This document shows, piece after piece, positions 31,166 through 43,987 of a DNA stretch of 64,000 nucleotides. A program made the translations under genes and the position numbers. The stretch covers positions 372,999-436,998 of the forward strand of contig BCJX01000007.1 of the NCBI GenBank assembly GCA_001600415.1. Direction: 5' to 3'. How positions within the stretch are numbered: the first letter of the stretch is position 1; each line of letters starts with the position of its first letter. Origin of the DNA: Pascua guehoae. Taxonomy: Eukaryota; Basidiomycota; Tremellomycetes; Trichosporonales; Trichosporonaceae. The notes under the pieces are model-generated. The model ran no database searches, was not told the DNA's origin, and saw only the letters and a list, made by a program, of their open reading frames with translations.

Positions 31166-33703
31166 TATTGTGGCGCGTCCATCTTCCATACCGTTGCAGC
31201 ACGCTAGACTTGTCAGTTCGGCCATTTATTGTCACGTGGGCAGCACCACTGTACTCACCAGCACCCATACCGACACCAGCACCGATTGCCATACCACCGA
31301 CGACAGCGACGCCAGTGACGCCCGCGGCCACGGCCCATGGTGTGCCGAGACCCCAGGGTCCACCGTGCACGTATGGCGAGACGCCCCAGTAGGGGTCGTA
31401 AGGAGTCGACGCTGGGGCCGACCTGCGCCTGCGTGTCCGCGGATCGCTGACCTGGCGCTCAAATTCAAAGGGCTCGGTAAAGGGGTCGCTGTGACCCGGG
31501 TTGGGTGGCGTGCGGCTCAGATTTGCCATCTGTGAGTCATGTAGCCTGTCGAGCCTTGGCACACCCGTGACATGCATGCGGTTATGCGTTGACGGGCACT
31601 CGGCGGCGCGATCCTCAAACGTGGCCGCTTCCGCACTCATGGCCGCCACGTCGGGACGCGTACCCGCGACCGTTTTGCTGCTCGACCTACGGCGCCAGAA
31701 GGCAAAAGACGGGCCAGGGTTGGACTCGCGACGGCGTGCCTTGGCCACAACCCTTTGCGCCTTGGCTGGCACCGGGCACCCACAACCAGAATACGACGAG
31801 TGGAAGCGCTCAGCCCACAAGGTAGCCGTCTCGTCATAGGCCGACCTCAGAGCGACGTCGGCTACAGCGTCGTCGTGGTTGACCAGATGGCCAATATGCT
31901 TGGTGGTGTCCTTCACATAGTCGGCCGCGTGCAGCTGGTGGCTATGCCACGCGAGGTCAATGTCTGGGCTGTCAGCTATGTCCGCTGTGTAAGCTATAAA
32001 GAAATACTTGCCAAGGGTAGGAGAAATAAACTTTGTGGGGTGCGCATTCATCAGGTCGAGGAATGCGTCTGGGCCATTAGCGGACGACCTTTGGGCACCC
32101 CGCACGTGTACGTACGATACCTTGCTGCCGCTTTTTGGAGAAAGTAGAACCGCTTCGGGTCATCCTCGTTGGTCCACCGCTGAATCTGGAGCCAGCCAAC
32201 TTTTTGCATGTTGGTGACAAAGGCTGCCTGGCGCATGATGGCTGGGGCTAGATCAATGCTTGTGCACAACCCCGTGCCAACGCTGTACACGCGGTTGATC
32301 CGGGCAAGCCCGCTAGACAGCCCACTGCGGCAGCGGTTGATCGCCTTCACGCGGGCTGCACGCCGTTTGGGCACCAGAAGAAGGTGGAGTTCGATAATCT
32401 GGAGGAAACGGCCGTTCTTGACGGTGGCTTGCACAATGTGCTCCCGGACATTGTCCTGCGACCAGTTGAGTTTGGCACCCAAGGAGCTGACGGTCATAGG
32501 TTGCCAGGATGTGTATGTCTGGGCGGTAACGAGAAGGGCCTGTGACATCGGGATGCCAAAGTCGGTCTTGAACTGACTGTCACCAAGGCCAGCAAAGTGA
32601 TCCATGCTGCCGTCCTTTATGCGGAAGAGGTCGCGGAGGAATCTGGCGACGCGCAACACTTCGTGTGTGACGACGAGGTTGCACGACCGGCACTTTATCG
32701 ACATGAAGGGGAGGCCAAGACCGCCGCCCTCGGTGGGAATACCGATAACGGGCAGTGCCATTGTCATACCGCACTGAGGGCACTTGATGTCAACGTACGA
32801 CTGGGTGCGGCGGAGCGCGACGAGCGTCCTTGCGTGCGCTGAGAGTGCGGGTGGGGGTGCAGATGTGTCGGGCGCGCAAGTGCTCAACGAGCCGGGCACG
32901 GAGAGTGCAGCGGCCAGCGGCTCAAACGGCTGGAACACATACGTCTCGGGATCAATGCGTTCACACTGACGACGACGGTTAGCACCCCCTCTGAGTGTCC
33001 CAGGGTGTGTGCTCACAATAATGTCAAGCGGAAACTTGCCGAGTGCCTTGAGAGCTCCCAACTGTCCACGTGAACCGCTGTCCCGTTCCATGTCTTCATG
33101 GTACGCGCGCGGGTTGAGTAGATAGGTGTGCCAAGCCATGAGAACGTCGATATCGGCGTGGGCGAGCACCCTGATGACCTGTTCGCGCGATGCTTGGGTG
33201 CGGCCACTACTCTTCAGTTCGCGCTGCAGGCGCAGCATCAATGGACCCGTTGCCCACGCCTCAAAGCGGTGCGCGGCACGCAGACAGAAGCATGACCACT
33301 TTACCTCTTCAGGTACCTGGGCGTCGGCTGGTCCGTCGCGCGTAAAGTCGTCGTCCAACGGTGTCGGACACTCGCGCACGTCTTCTTGCAGGCGGTGCAG
33401 GCATGCAAGAAACTTGAGGTGGTTGACGAGCTCGGGGACAGTCACAAGAGGTTCGATGTACGACCTCCCAATGCGGAACGTGGGTGGGAGGAGAGTGTTG
33501 GGGTCAACGGGGGGTGGCGTCGCCGGGGCTGTCTTGGATGCGGTGCGCTTCTCGCTGCCGATGGTCAATGGTGCAAAGCCATGCGAGAGGTAAGTAGGTG
33601 GGGATGTCGACGACGACGACGATGATGGGGCAGTGAGTTGCTCGTCGTCGTAACCTTTGATTGCCTTGTCGTCGTAACCTTTGCTTGCCTTGTCGTCGCC
33701 CAT
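30961..33703 (-). CDS. GRDP / DUF1399 glycine-rich domain protein
   Basis: Glycine-rich domain-containing protein; function unknown in fungi. Exons 33703-33017, 32965-32116, 32068-31259 and a last exon starting at about 31203 (or 31183). The two hallmark motifs are DIDVLMAWHTYLLNPRAYHEDM and PDIDLAWHSHQL, with the classic RYHAFLDLMNAHP block restored exactly by splicing exon 2 to 3. A CPQCG/CRSC zinc-ribbon-like segment lies between them. The tail is Gly/Cys-rich and includes a 45-base G homopolymer (plus strand C, 31007-31051). Read literally the frame then gives RRGGRRLWWWWW and stops at 30938. One base fewer gives the usual Gly-Cys ending and stop at 30961, so the run length is probably miscounted. 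Length is about 850 aa. Intron 1 (51 nt) is in frame and stop-free. Confidence 0.8.
31007..31051. repeat. 45-base C homopolymer (G on the coding strand)
   Basis: An uninterrupted C run inside the last exon of the GRDP gene. It encodes poly-glycine in one frame, and its length decides the C-terminal frame. Confidence 0.95.
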
Positions 33704-34335
33704 GTTGAGTGGCGAGGGAGTACCAAGGTGAAGGAGGTGGGTTGGTGGATGAAGCAAAGGTGAGATGTTGTGGCGTAGGGTGAGTTTATAAATACAATCA
33801 GAGGGAAGCGGGCAGCGTCACGTTTGCACCGCCTCACGGCCATGACCTGTCACCGCACCGCGGCAACGAATAGACAAGGAGTGTACAGATAAGCAGCCAG
33901 ACGTGTGTCTCCTTCCCATTGCTAGATGCTGTGCATGGTGGGCAGCCGTCTCAATGCATGGATGGCACTGGCATGTGGCAGTGATGGTTTGCTTCTCTTG
34001 CTTGTCTTTGCTTCTCTTCTTTGTCGCGTGTCAACAAAGCAATCCCAATCCCTTCCTTCCTTCCCTTATCCGTTTTGCCGCCCGATAACGCCATCATTTG
34101 CGGGGTCGCCGTTGGACACGAGACGCGTGCCCCCTCCTGTGGGGGTTTCAGGCGTACAAAAGGCACAACCCTGAGCGGGTCGCTTGGACCGCCTAGGCCG
34201 TCTACGCCGGTTGCGCTGCCAAGAGTCCGCATCCGGCTCCATCGGTCACGGACATGGCGGTCATTTAGGCCCGCACTCTGTAAACTGAGCAAATTAGGCT
34301 CGTGCCCGACAGCTTGGCCGATCTCAGGCCACTGA
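33704..34335. promoter_or_regulatory. Divergent promoter region
   Basis: 632 bp between the GRDP start and the coiled-coil gene. TTTATAAATA at 33784-33793 suits the GRDP side. No gene is seen. Confidence 0.4.
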
Positions 34336-35371
34336 ATGTGGCACTTGTTGACAGGCAAGACATCATCCACTTTGGACCACTATCGCAACAGTATTCCTCC
34401 TCTTTCCATCCCTCACTCAGCAGCAAGTTCCATGCCGACTCACATCCCCCATCCTGGACGAGAACCACCTCGGTACGGTTCCTGAGCTTCAGTCTCTGGC
34501 CACAAGTGGTCAGACACTCCCAGACAACCCGGACGGCACAGTCCGAGGCGAGGTCCAGAGGCTCGCCACCAGCGTCACCGGCTGGCCGAATGCGACGGAC
34601 GACGAAATTGTGGCAGCAAACTCGCTCCAGGGCGCCGTTCATGACTCACGCCGTATGTTGTGAATGGGCCGCCTCGACGTCCACATTAACTGACCCAAAG
34701 ACGTCTCCGCTGCAGCCCAAGCTGCAGCGCGGAACGCTCTTGACGACAGACTGCGTCGGGTAGTGGAGAGCGCTGTCCACAGCGCTATGCACAACTCCAT
34801 CAATCTCCGAATGCTCGCCCACGAAAACGCCACCTACAATCTGCAACTCTCGGTCAATGACCTCAAGGCATCAGTCATAGAACTCAAGGAAACGGTTAAT
34901 GAACTCAAGGGGAAAATCGACCTGATCCAGGGCGAGCAGACTATTTGGCATCTACGGTATGTCAGCGTGCACCGTCGCTAGTTTACTGATTGGCAGTCGC
35001 GAGAACGCAATGCTTCAACAACAAGACCTCCCTCTCCTCTCAGTCCCCGCAGCCGCCGATCGGCCGATTCCGCCGGTGCTTCAGGCAAAGGTACAAACTG
35101 ATTTGTGGCAATCCATGCTAACAGCGCAGCCCATCGTTTCGGGGGCCGTCCTGAGGTTTATGCCTCTGGCTGACCTTACTGAATGGCTGTCGTATTATGA
35201 AGGACACCCAATGACAGGCCAGGAATACTCCCTCCGCCTCCTAATTGCGCACCGCGTTGGTATTAGGCTGAGCGAAGGCACTCTGCCTCCGGTGAGTTGT
35301 GACGCAACGTATCAAGACAACGTCGCTGACAAGTCCCGTAGGCTCACCGGGTCGACCAGGCGCCAGCGTAA
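34336..35371 (+). CDS. Hypothetical coiled-coil protein with very short introns
   Basis: Unrecognised protein of about 273 aa. Exons 34336-34390 (tentative), 34428-34652, 34701-34956, 34997-35090, 35130-35291 and 35342-35371, with introns of only 37, 48, 40, 39 and 50 nt. Coding is supported by frame continuity across four independent GT-AG introns with CTNAC branch points. The middle has a clear heptad region (NDLKASVIELKETVNELKGKI), and after it a globular part (VLRFMPLADLTEWLSYYEG; YSLRLLIAHRVGIRLSEG). There is no signal peptide. The first exon is the least certain part, since no in-frame ATG exists in exon 2. Confidence 0.6.
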
Positions 35372-35632
35372 GCGCCTGATGTTGCAGTACATCCGCCCAC
35401 GTCGTGCCTCGCGTTACCGTCTGTATCCTCTCACCTCCATCATTTACGGCGCTACCCATTGTATCCTCTCTCTCTCTTTCTGTGCTTGTCATAAAACATA
35501 CCTTGCATTATGCCAGTGGAGAAAATCTACCATTACGAACTCTACGTCTAACTCTTGCCACAGTGTAAAGAGTGGCCCCTTTGCCTCCTGATCTACTCGA
35601 CGTTCTCGGACGTCGCTCGTTCTCATTCCCCT

Positions 35633-37940
35633 CTACTTCTTGTAAGGAGTGGTAACGTTGCTGTTCTTGCCAATACCAAGGGCCTCGGCGACGCGGAAGG
35701 CAATGTCGACGTTGCCCATGACGCCACGGAAGAGCTCGTGTCCGGGGCCCCATGCGTAGATGGGCACGTCGACGAGCGAGTGGACGCCCTGGCCTTCGCC
35801 GAGGTCCATGTTTCCGGTCATGGCAAAGCCATCGGGGTTGTCGTTGGGGTTGAAAAAGTAGCCCTCGCCCTGCGCCTCGTCCTTTGTGGAGGGGACACGC
35901 TCGTGGTCCTTGTTGACGGAGAAGTCTTCGCGCTTGTCGGGGAAGGCCGACCAGCCGTGGGCGATGGTGTAGCGCGGGTCCCAGGTGACGGGGAAGCCGT
36001 CGCCCTGCGGGGACGCAAACGTCGAGTGGTTGGTCGGGTTGGTGCCCTGGGGCACAGTGTAGGCGCTGAGACCCGAGTTTTGGTAGACACCGACGGCGTT
36101 GCGCTTCTCGCGGTCCGTCTTCTGCTCGCGGAGGAACTTCGTGTCGGCCGACCCGTAGACGTCGAACCCGTGGCCGTGGTCGGCAGTGACGACGACGAGG
36201 GTGTTGTCGAGCTCGCCAATCTTTTCAAGGTGCGCGAGGGTCGCACGGACCGTGTCGTCGAGCTCGAGAAGGTCGCCGAGGGCGCGGTCGACATCCTGCA
36301 CGTGCATCTCCTTGTCGATCAGAGCGGCCTCGGACATGAGTGACCAGCCAGTGCCACGCTTCTTGGCACGCGTGCTGAGAATGTCAATGGCCTTGAGCGT
36401 CATGTCCTTGAGACCCGGCTGGTCGTAGGCACCCTGCGTGCCGTCGGGCTGGATGGCCAGGTCGAGCGTGTCCGTGTACACGTGCTGGTCGAGCCAGGTG
36501 GAAATGTTGCCGCGCGTGAAGATGGCCAGAGCACGGTCCTCGTTGTTGAACGCATTCAGCTGGCTCTTGTTGTAGCCAACCTGGTAACCAGCCTGGGCCC
36601 AGCGGTCAAACTGCGACACGTTGCCGTTTCCGGGACCAGGGAGGAAGTTTTCCGCACCACCGCCAAACAGCAGGTCGAGGCCGCCCCACGGGTACCACGA
36701 GTAGTTGCCAGTGACGCCCACGAGGTACTGCTCAATGATGGACGTGTACTGGGAACGCTGCGACGTGTGCGTGCAGACGGCCGCAGGGGTGGCGTCGGCA
36801 ATGTATGCCTTGGAGACAACGCCGACCTGGCCACCGGTAACACGGCGGAACATTTCAAAGATCGACTCGACCTTGGGGTTGGCAAACGCGCCGCCGGTCG
36901 AGTCGGTGTACGCGTTCAGGCCGTTGACAGTCATTTTCTGCGAGTATCAGTACAGATTACATCGGGCACCTTCATCCACCTGGGCAGTGGTACTCACCTT
37001 GCCAGTGAAAAGCGCCGAGGCCGAGTTGGCCGAGTCGGTGATAAACGAGTCGAGCGAGTGCGTCATCTGGGCGCCATACGCAGGGGCCTCGTCCATCTTG
37101 AGCTTGGTCTGGTACTTGCCGTTGACCGTCTTGTGCGCGAGCAGACGCGCGGCAGCGACCATGGACGTGGCCATGCCGTCGCCGACAAAGAAGATGACAT
37201 TCTTGGCCTTTTCGCAGTCGGGAAGCGGCAGCACCTCCCAAAGCACCTCGGTCGTCGCACCACCGTTGTACGTCAGGACGGCACGGTACTGGCCCGGGTT
37301 GTGCAGCTGGATGTTGCGGTACGACTTTGCCAGTACGTTGACGGGCGTCTTGGCACCGGCCTCCTGCGCAAACAGGTCCTCGTAGTACGAAAAGGTGTAG
37401 TTTTCAACCTTGGGCTCCTCGAGCGAGAAGAAGTGGGACACGTCCTGCAGGGCGCCGCCGACAGGGCCAATCTCAAACTTGAAGCATGGGTCCGGGACGC
37501 CCTTGTTGTACGCCTCGGAGCCGTTGACGGGAGCCTGCACTTCGATGCGGATGTCAAACGTTTCTGTGGGTTAGAATTGCACTGTAGTCATCCAAGTGTC
37601 AGTCTCCAACGCCCACCCCACAATGGAGTGGACAAGAGTACTACTGAGCATAATAACGCCTCAATGATAGCTCTCAGCCCACTACCCCTGTATCCCAGAA
37701 TAACCAACACAAGTCTACCAAGCCCACCCACCACCAAGAACAATATCTTCCTCCAACTGCCTTCCATCGACGCCCTTCCGCTCCCGTCTACCCTGCACGA
37801 CACTCACGTCCGGGAATAAAGTCGACCTGGTCGGGGGGGAAGATACATCCGAGTTTGGGACAGGCGGCCGTACGACGGAAAGTCTGCGCAGCCGCCGATC
37901 CCGCCGCGAGGGCGGCAGTAAGGAGGGTGAGGGCAACCAT
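35633..37940 (-). CDS. Secreted/vacuolar alkaline phosphatase
   Basis: Alkaline phosphatase superfamily phosphomonoesterase. Exons 37940-37808, 37563-36998 and 36937-35633 give 667 aa. The signal peptide is MVALTLLTAALAAGSAAAQ. The metal-binding block NVIFFVGDGM and the nucleophile-serine region DSANSASALFTGK, then KMTVNG, match the family across intron 2. HGHGFDVYG and the TADHGHG metal motif follow. Several N-x-S/T sites (NYS, NKS, NIS, NHS) fit secretion. It ends TTPYKK without a GPI-like tail. An N-terminal ~110-residue extension precedes the catalytic domain. It may serve phosphate scavenging, and the PHO89 permease is the next gene 3 kb away. Confidence 0.9.
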
Positions 37941-40900
37941 TGGGTTGGCGTTGGTAGGTTGTCGGTACAGTCGAGGATCAAGAATCGAGGTCGATCGCCG
38001 AGGTCGTTTGAAGGCCGACCTGGAGCGAAGTTTGAGGGATGGGGAGAAACAGATGTCTTCTGAACCTCTAGCATTTAAACCGTGCCAGAAAAAAAAAAAA
38101 GTGACATTGTGCACAAGACAACATCCACGATTGCCCTCGTGCGTACGTTAGTGTGGTACCGAAAGAGGAAAAGCATATCCAGCAAGCGCGCGGATTCCGG
38201 GCCGGCATTGCTGGCCCCCGTTGCTACCGACGTCCATGGTGGTTAACAAACGTGCACGTGTAGCGCTCTATCTCTTCCTAGAGGATGTGGGCGTGTCGAG
38301 GTAGCTTCGGACGATGACTTACTAGCCGCTACCGACGTAGTCTTGGTGCAATGACGATCATCAACCCACACTAGCGCAAACGTTACCCTTGTTGTCCGCA
38401 TGCTTGTTGAGCGGATAAGAGCACGCACATGTTAGAGGTAAGAGTTGGACTTGCTGCGCATGACTGTAACGCGAGGAACGGATGAGCTCATTGCGACGGC
38501 GGTATGTACCAGGAGAGTTTGACAGAGACTATTGTACGTGTCATGGATCACGAAAGTGCTGCCCCGCTCATACCGGAGGCGAGGTAGTGGGTAGGATGGG
38601 AGATGGGCATATGGGATGTGGGGTGGAAAGAAAGTTGCCTCCAGTCAATTCATTGCACGGCGCAGTTTGCAGGTTGCACGTTTCAAAGTGGTGGCCATAC
38701 TGGAACCTCACTGGCAGCTGGGAGAGAGACAAATGGCGAGCGGATAAATCCCCCAGGAGCAGCGCATGGGCCATGATTCTCCGGAACCCAAGTGTCCTTG
38801 CAACCTTCTTTCTGCTACATCACATGATGCCCCCCTCACAAGCGCTGGTAGATGAGACACGTGGGTGACGAGCGACCGCGGGTGGCGCGGCGATTTGGGT
38901 GGGCAAGAAGAAGTGTCAATGTGCAGCTTGGCACCCCGATTCCTGTCGGCGCCGATGTCGCCGATGTGCGCGAAGGGATCGCAGCAATGCCAAGAAGTCG
39001 GCCGGCGCGCCACCATTCCATCACATCGCTACAGACACGAACGCAACGGGCCGACAGGCCACAGAGGACAGACTATGAAGCTGCTGGAAACGCAAGCCAT
39101 GTGGGTGATGGTCCAAGCACTATGCGCTCAAAATAGCTGCGGCGGCGCCCACTGCGCTGTGGTTGAGGGATCAAGCGCACCCATTGGCCCAAGCTTTCCG
39201 AGGCGCCAAAGTTCAGTGGTACATGGTGAGACGCATAGCGCCCAACCCACGACAGATGCATGGAAGCCGGAAGGGGCCAAAGGGGGGCGAAAGTGCCACA
39301 TGCGCGATGTGGCATGTGGCAGATAACGCACGTTCGTGAAAATGCCAAGCCCAAGTTGCGCCATCGATTCTGTTATCGCTCAGGGTGCATGCATCCATTT
39401 CCAGGCTGGCAGGCATCGTCGACATCAGGCACGGGGCCATGTCACATCCAGCCCTCAACCTCAAGAGAGGGCGGTAACTGCTAACTTGCTATGCATCCCA
39501 GACCATGACCGACGGCAGGGGGTTGGCGGTTGAGGGCAGGGGGGATGGGGCGGCCCAACGGGCAGTGGACAACGGATGCAAGTGTCAAGGTTGGGTAGCG
39601 TACTGTGGTTGAATTCCCATATCCCAGACTCCGTGATCCCGATGACCTGGCACGTTTGTGGCGCAGACCGCCATGTCGCCATAACCACTAGCACCATCCG
39701 CAATGCCGAAGGTGCCGTCGGGAACCGCCCGACTTTAACGGTGCAGGCATGAGCCTAGTGGCGGCGGGGGCCGAGAATGAGGAATGGGCCCTCTATGCTA
39801 GTCTGCGAAATCCATGTCCAACTACTTGTGCATGTTCCCACTTTGCAGAAATGTCGCTTTCCACACACGCACACTACCCAAGCCTCCTCTGTGCTGGCAC
39901 TGGCAGTGGCGGCGCTGGCCGACGATCGCTCCGAGGAATGTACTATTCGGACTGAATTTACATGAGCATGGCGTGTTCACAGTGGTGAGACTCTGGTGAG
40001 ATCTGCTGGCGGGTTTACTCGTTCCAGTCGTGTGCTCCCAGCCTAAAGTGGATCATGGTGGCGCGATTCTGTTCGGCACGAATGCGACTTGTGTCGGTGC
40101 CAAGACTGCTAGCCTGCGAGGCTCTGGCGAGTGAGAAATGCTTTATTTAACACGTATTGATCATCGCATGGTCGTTAGCGTGCAAAATTTTGTTGATGGT
40201 TTGTGTTTACAGCTCTACCATGTCGTAGGATGGTGAGTTCTGGTTGTAGCATGGTCGAAAAGGTGCTCAAGAGGTGCGTAGAACGCACAGCGATGGCAGG
40301 GTGATACAACGGAATGTAATGACGTGTCAACCCGGCAATGTAGAATGCGATTGCATTCCATCGCAACCTTGATTGAACCATATGCAGCCTGTAGGAATGC
40401 CCGCATACAGCATGAATTGCTCCGTGAGGAGGGCTGAGCAGCTGTGACGGGTACAAGGCCGAGTTAGAGGGGACAGAGTACTAGTAAGAGGTGGGTGGGT
40501 GGATGGGATTCGCGGGTGGCGGGTGGAGAAGCGTGGCTCCAGATTCCGTCAGGGCAGGGTGCGTGAGGGGTCTCAAAAGTCTTGGCGCGATGGGATGGGG
40601 TGGGTGTCTCGGGGTACCTGGACACTGATGCCAAGCCTTTTATCTAAACGTTTGGTCAGAAACGTGTGTTGGCCTCCAGCGAGTCAGTGGGCGCGATGGT
40701 AACCATCCGTGCGTCCGGTACGCTACGGCCTAGTGTGCATGCATGGACGACTCACACGTTGCTGGCGTTGCTGGACCGGAATCCATGCGCATGATGTGAT
40801 ACAGTGTACTACGGCACCATGACCGAGGGCGGTTAGGCGGGATGAGTTCTCTCTGGTTGCAAAGAAGGCGATCCCCCGCCCAGCGTGGCAGTCACACAGA

Positions 40901-41080
40901 GTACAAAGTTGCAAGCCTGGGTCTCGAGGACCGGTCTTCCATCAACTATTGAAAAGGCAGTCGAGAGAGCGCACGACAACCCGCCCTCACATCAAGCTCT
41001 GCAAACCCAACCACTCAAGAAACCTACCCGACTCTCTCTCTTGCCTTGGCGGGCACTCTCTACTACCACTCTCTTTCATC
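37941..41080. other. 3.1-kb gene-poor region
   Basis: No ORF with recognisable content or plausible splice chain on either strand, and no tRNA T-arm motif. An A12 run lies at 38089-38100. The flanks serve as alkaline phosphatase promoter (left) and PHO89 promoter (right). Composition is less GC-rich than in the genes. Confidence 0.45.
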
Positions 41081-43123
41081 ATGCCGGTGCTTCACCAGTA
41101 CGACTACATCTTCGCCATCGGCCTGATCTTCTCCGGCCTCGACGCGTGAGTAGCTGGAGAACGCTTGGGGATATCGAGCGTTGTGCTGACTATTCAGATA
41201 CAACATTGGTGCCAACGATGTGGCCAAGTGAGTTTTACAGTGGTGGTAGTCGTGTGCCACATTGCGCTGGGTGTGGCAACTCGCGTGACACATTCTGGGG
41301 TCACCATAAAAAGTGGCGATTCCGCCAGCGACGGCATCACCACCACCCCACGCCAACCAACCATGCAGGACCAGCACTAACAATGCAGCTCTTTCGCCAC
41401 GTCGGTGTCGTCGCGGTCCCTGACCATGCGTCAGGCCGTCATCCTCGCTGGTCTTTGCGAGTTTCTCGGCGCTGTGCTCGTCGGCGCGCGTGTGACGGGC
41501 ACGATCAAGAACGGTATTATTTCCCTCGCCATCTTTGAAGATAACCCGGGCGTGCAGATGATGGCCTTTGCTTGCGCTATTGTGACGTCTTCGTGCTGGC
41601 TCATGTTTGCGACCAAGAACTGCTGGCCGGTTTCGACCACGTACTCGCTCGTGTCTGCGCTCGCCGGTGTGGGTGTTGCGACCAAGGGTGCCAACGCGGT
41701 CCAGTGGGGCTGGAACAACGGCAAGGGCATGGCGACCATTTTCGCTGGCTTTGGTATCGCCCCGGCCATTGCTGCTGGTTTCGGCGCCGTCACGTACCTC
41801 ATTACAAAGTACACTGTCCTGAACCGCAAGAACTCGTTCCGCGCCGGTCTCATCTTTTCGCCAATCTTCTTCTTTGGCGTCACTGCCATTCTCACCATGT
41901 CGATTGTCTACAAGGGTGCCCCCTCGCTCAAGCTCGACAAGCTCTCGCAGGTCACCATTGCCCTCGCCATTGTCCTCACGGGTATCGTCGTCTCCATCAT
42001 CTCGCTCCTCTTCTGGCTCCCGTACGTCTACTGCAAGGTCGTCCGCAAGGACTACACGCTGCGCGTGTACCACATCTTCCTCGGCCCCGCTCTTTGGTGG
42101 CGCCCCGCTCCCCCCGAGAACCCCGAGCTCTACAAGTCTGCCGTTGTCGACTACCGCGTTCGCGACCGTGACGAGCCTGTCATCGCACTTGGCAGCCAGC
42201 CCCGTGAGGATGACCTCGAGGGCCGCGCCGAGGGTAACGGTGCCGAGAGCGTCGAGGGTAGCGACAGCCTCGAGGGCAAGGAGGGCAAGGACATCTACGG
42301 CCGGGACGACAAGGCTGCTCCCCGCCCCGCTCGCGACGTGCCCCTCGCTGCCGTTGAGCAGGAGCCCAAGTCGGGATGGTCCAAGTTTGTCGATGTCATC
42401 AGTGGCAACAGCGGCAAGATTGAGGTTCCCCCCAAGGAGGGCCCCTTCTATCTTCCCAAGAACCTCTTCATCCTATTCCGCTACCAGATCCCCGCTGCGC
42501 TTCTCAACGGCTCCATGTACGACGTCCACGCGGCCCAGGGCGGCAACTCGGGCGACGAGGTCAGCCGCATCATGGCCATGCACGAGCACTCGAAGCAGTT
42601 TGACAACGAGACCGAGCACCTCTTTTCGTTCCTCCAGGTCATGACCGCGTGCACAAACTCGTTTGCCCACGGCTCCAACGATGTCTCCAACGCCGTCGGC
42701 CCCCTCGCCGTCATCTACTACTGCTGGTCCGAGGGCGTTGTCACCCCCAAGGACACCCCCACCCCCGTCTGGGTCCTCGTCTTTGGTGGTGCCCTCATCG
42801 TCATCGGTCTCGCCACCTACGGCTACAACCTCATGCGCACCCTCGGTAACCGCCTCACCCTCATGTCCCCCTCGCGCGGTTTCTCCATGGAGCTCGGCTC
42901 GGCCATCACCGTCCTCCTCGCCTCCCAGTACGCCATTCCCGTCTCCACCACCATGTGCATCTCCGGCTCCACCGCGGGTGTGGGTCTCATCTCCGGTGGC
43001 CCCAAGGCCGTCAACTGGCGCGCCTTTGGCTGGATCTTCCTCGGTTGGGTCCTCACCGTCCCCGTCGCAGGCACCATTGCCGGCTGCCTCATGGGTCTCT
43101 TTATTAACGCCCCCCACTGGTAA
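41081..43123 (+). CDS. PHO89: Phosphate permease, PiT/PHO-4 family (Na+/Pi or H+/Pi symporter)
   Basis: Plasma-membrane phosphate importer. Exons 41081-41145, 41198-41227 (30 nt) and 41389-43123 give 609 aa. The duplicated PiT signature is seen as YNIGANDVANSFATSV (assembled over both introns) and GSNDVSNAVGPLAVIYY near the C-terminus. There are about ten to twelve hydrophobic spans split by a large charged cytosolic loop (about residues 270-395). It ends KIEV... to FINAPHW. The first exon opens MPVLHQYDYIFAIGLIFSGLDA, typical of the family. It may act with the alkaline phosphatase upstream under phosphate control, but no PHO site was recognised. Confidence 0.94.
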
Positions 43124-43987
43124 AAGAACACAACGCCAAAACCCTTTCATTCCCTCTCTCTCCGCTGTAATTAGATAATTGGCCAGTCATGGTCCGCTCA
43201 TAGATCGATGGCCGGGATCCCCCCACCTATTGGCTTTCTGCATAGAATGTTTTCTCGAAGAATGTTGCACCGCGTCGTGGTTGACAGCATTCACCACATG
43301 GACAAGCCGGGTGGACTCAGTAAAGGAGCAACTCACGCTTGAAGCCGATACACTTTACTTGGAATTTGCCTCTTGTGTAGAGGAAACGAGAGAACACCGC
43401 TGACGAAGGCGGCCCAAGCTTGTCGAGGCACTCGGAAGATTTTGACAATGCTAGGCCCAACGGATTCCGATTTGAGGACGGCCTCGAGACATTCAACATC
43501 TGGGCTTCAGAAGACTTGATCATCATGCGATACTCACCGACAAGAGCCTGGACGAGGCCTTTGTACCCTTCCTTCCTTCCTTCGTTCCTTCCCTCTCTAC
43601 GTTCCCTACCTCCTTGCCGTCCTCGTCTCGCATCTCTTCTTTCATTTTCCTTCATCTCCTTCACTCTTCTCTTCTCTTCATTTCTCATCTCCGATACCCT
43701 CTTCTCTCATCCCTCCTCCCCATCCTCTCACCTCTCAACGTCTCGTCTTTCCCCATCTCCTCTCTTCTCTCATCTACCCTACTCTTTCTCCATTACTCTG
43801 TCACATCGCATACAACTGTCTCTCCCAACCCTGACTTTCGACCGTCGACCATCATCACGATCGTCTTCGCGGTTTCCTTTCCCCTCCACCCGTCGATCAG
43901 AATCGACTCCTACGCTCTCATTTACTGTCGCGACCACGACCCCTTCCTCCCAAGTGACAACGGTGAACGGCTCGCCAACTGCTGCAG
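43124..43987. other. Intergenic with CT-rich leader
   Basis: 864 bp. 43560-43800 is almost pure pyrimidine (TTCCTTCC, CTCTTCTC), the style of a 5' leader here. A short exon of the next locus may lie at its right edge, but I could not fix it. Confidence 0.4.
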
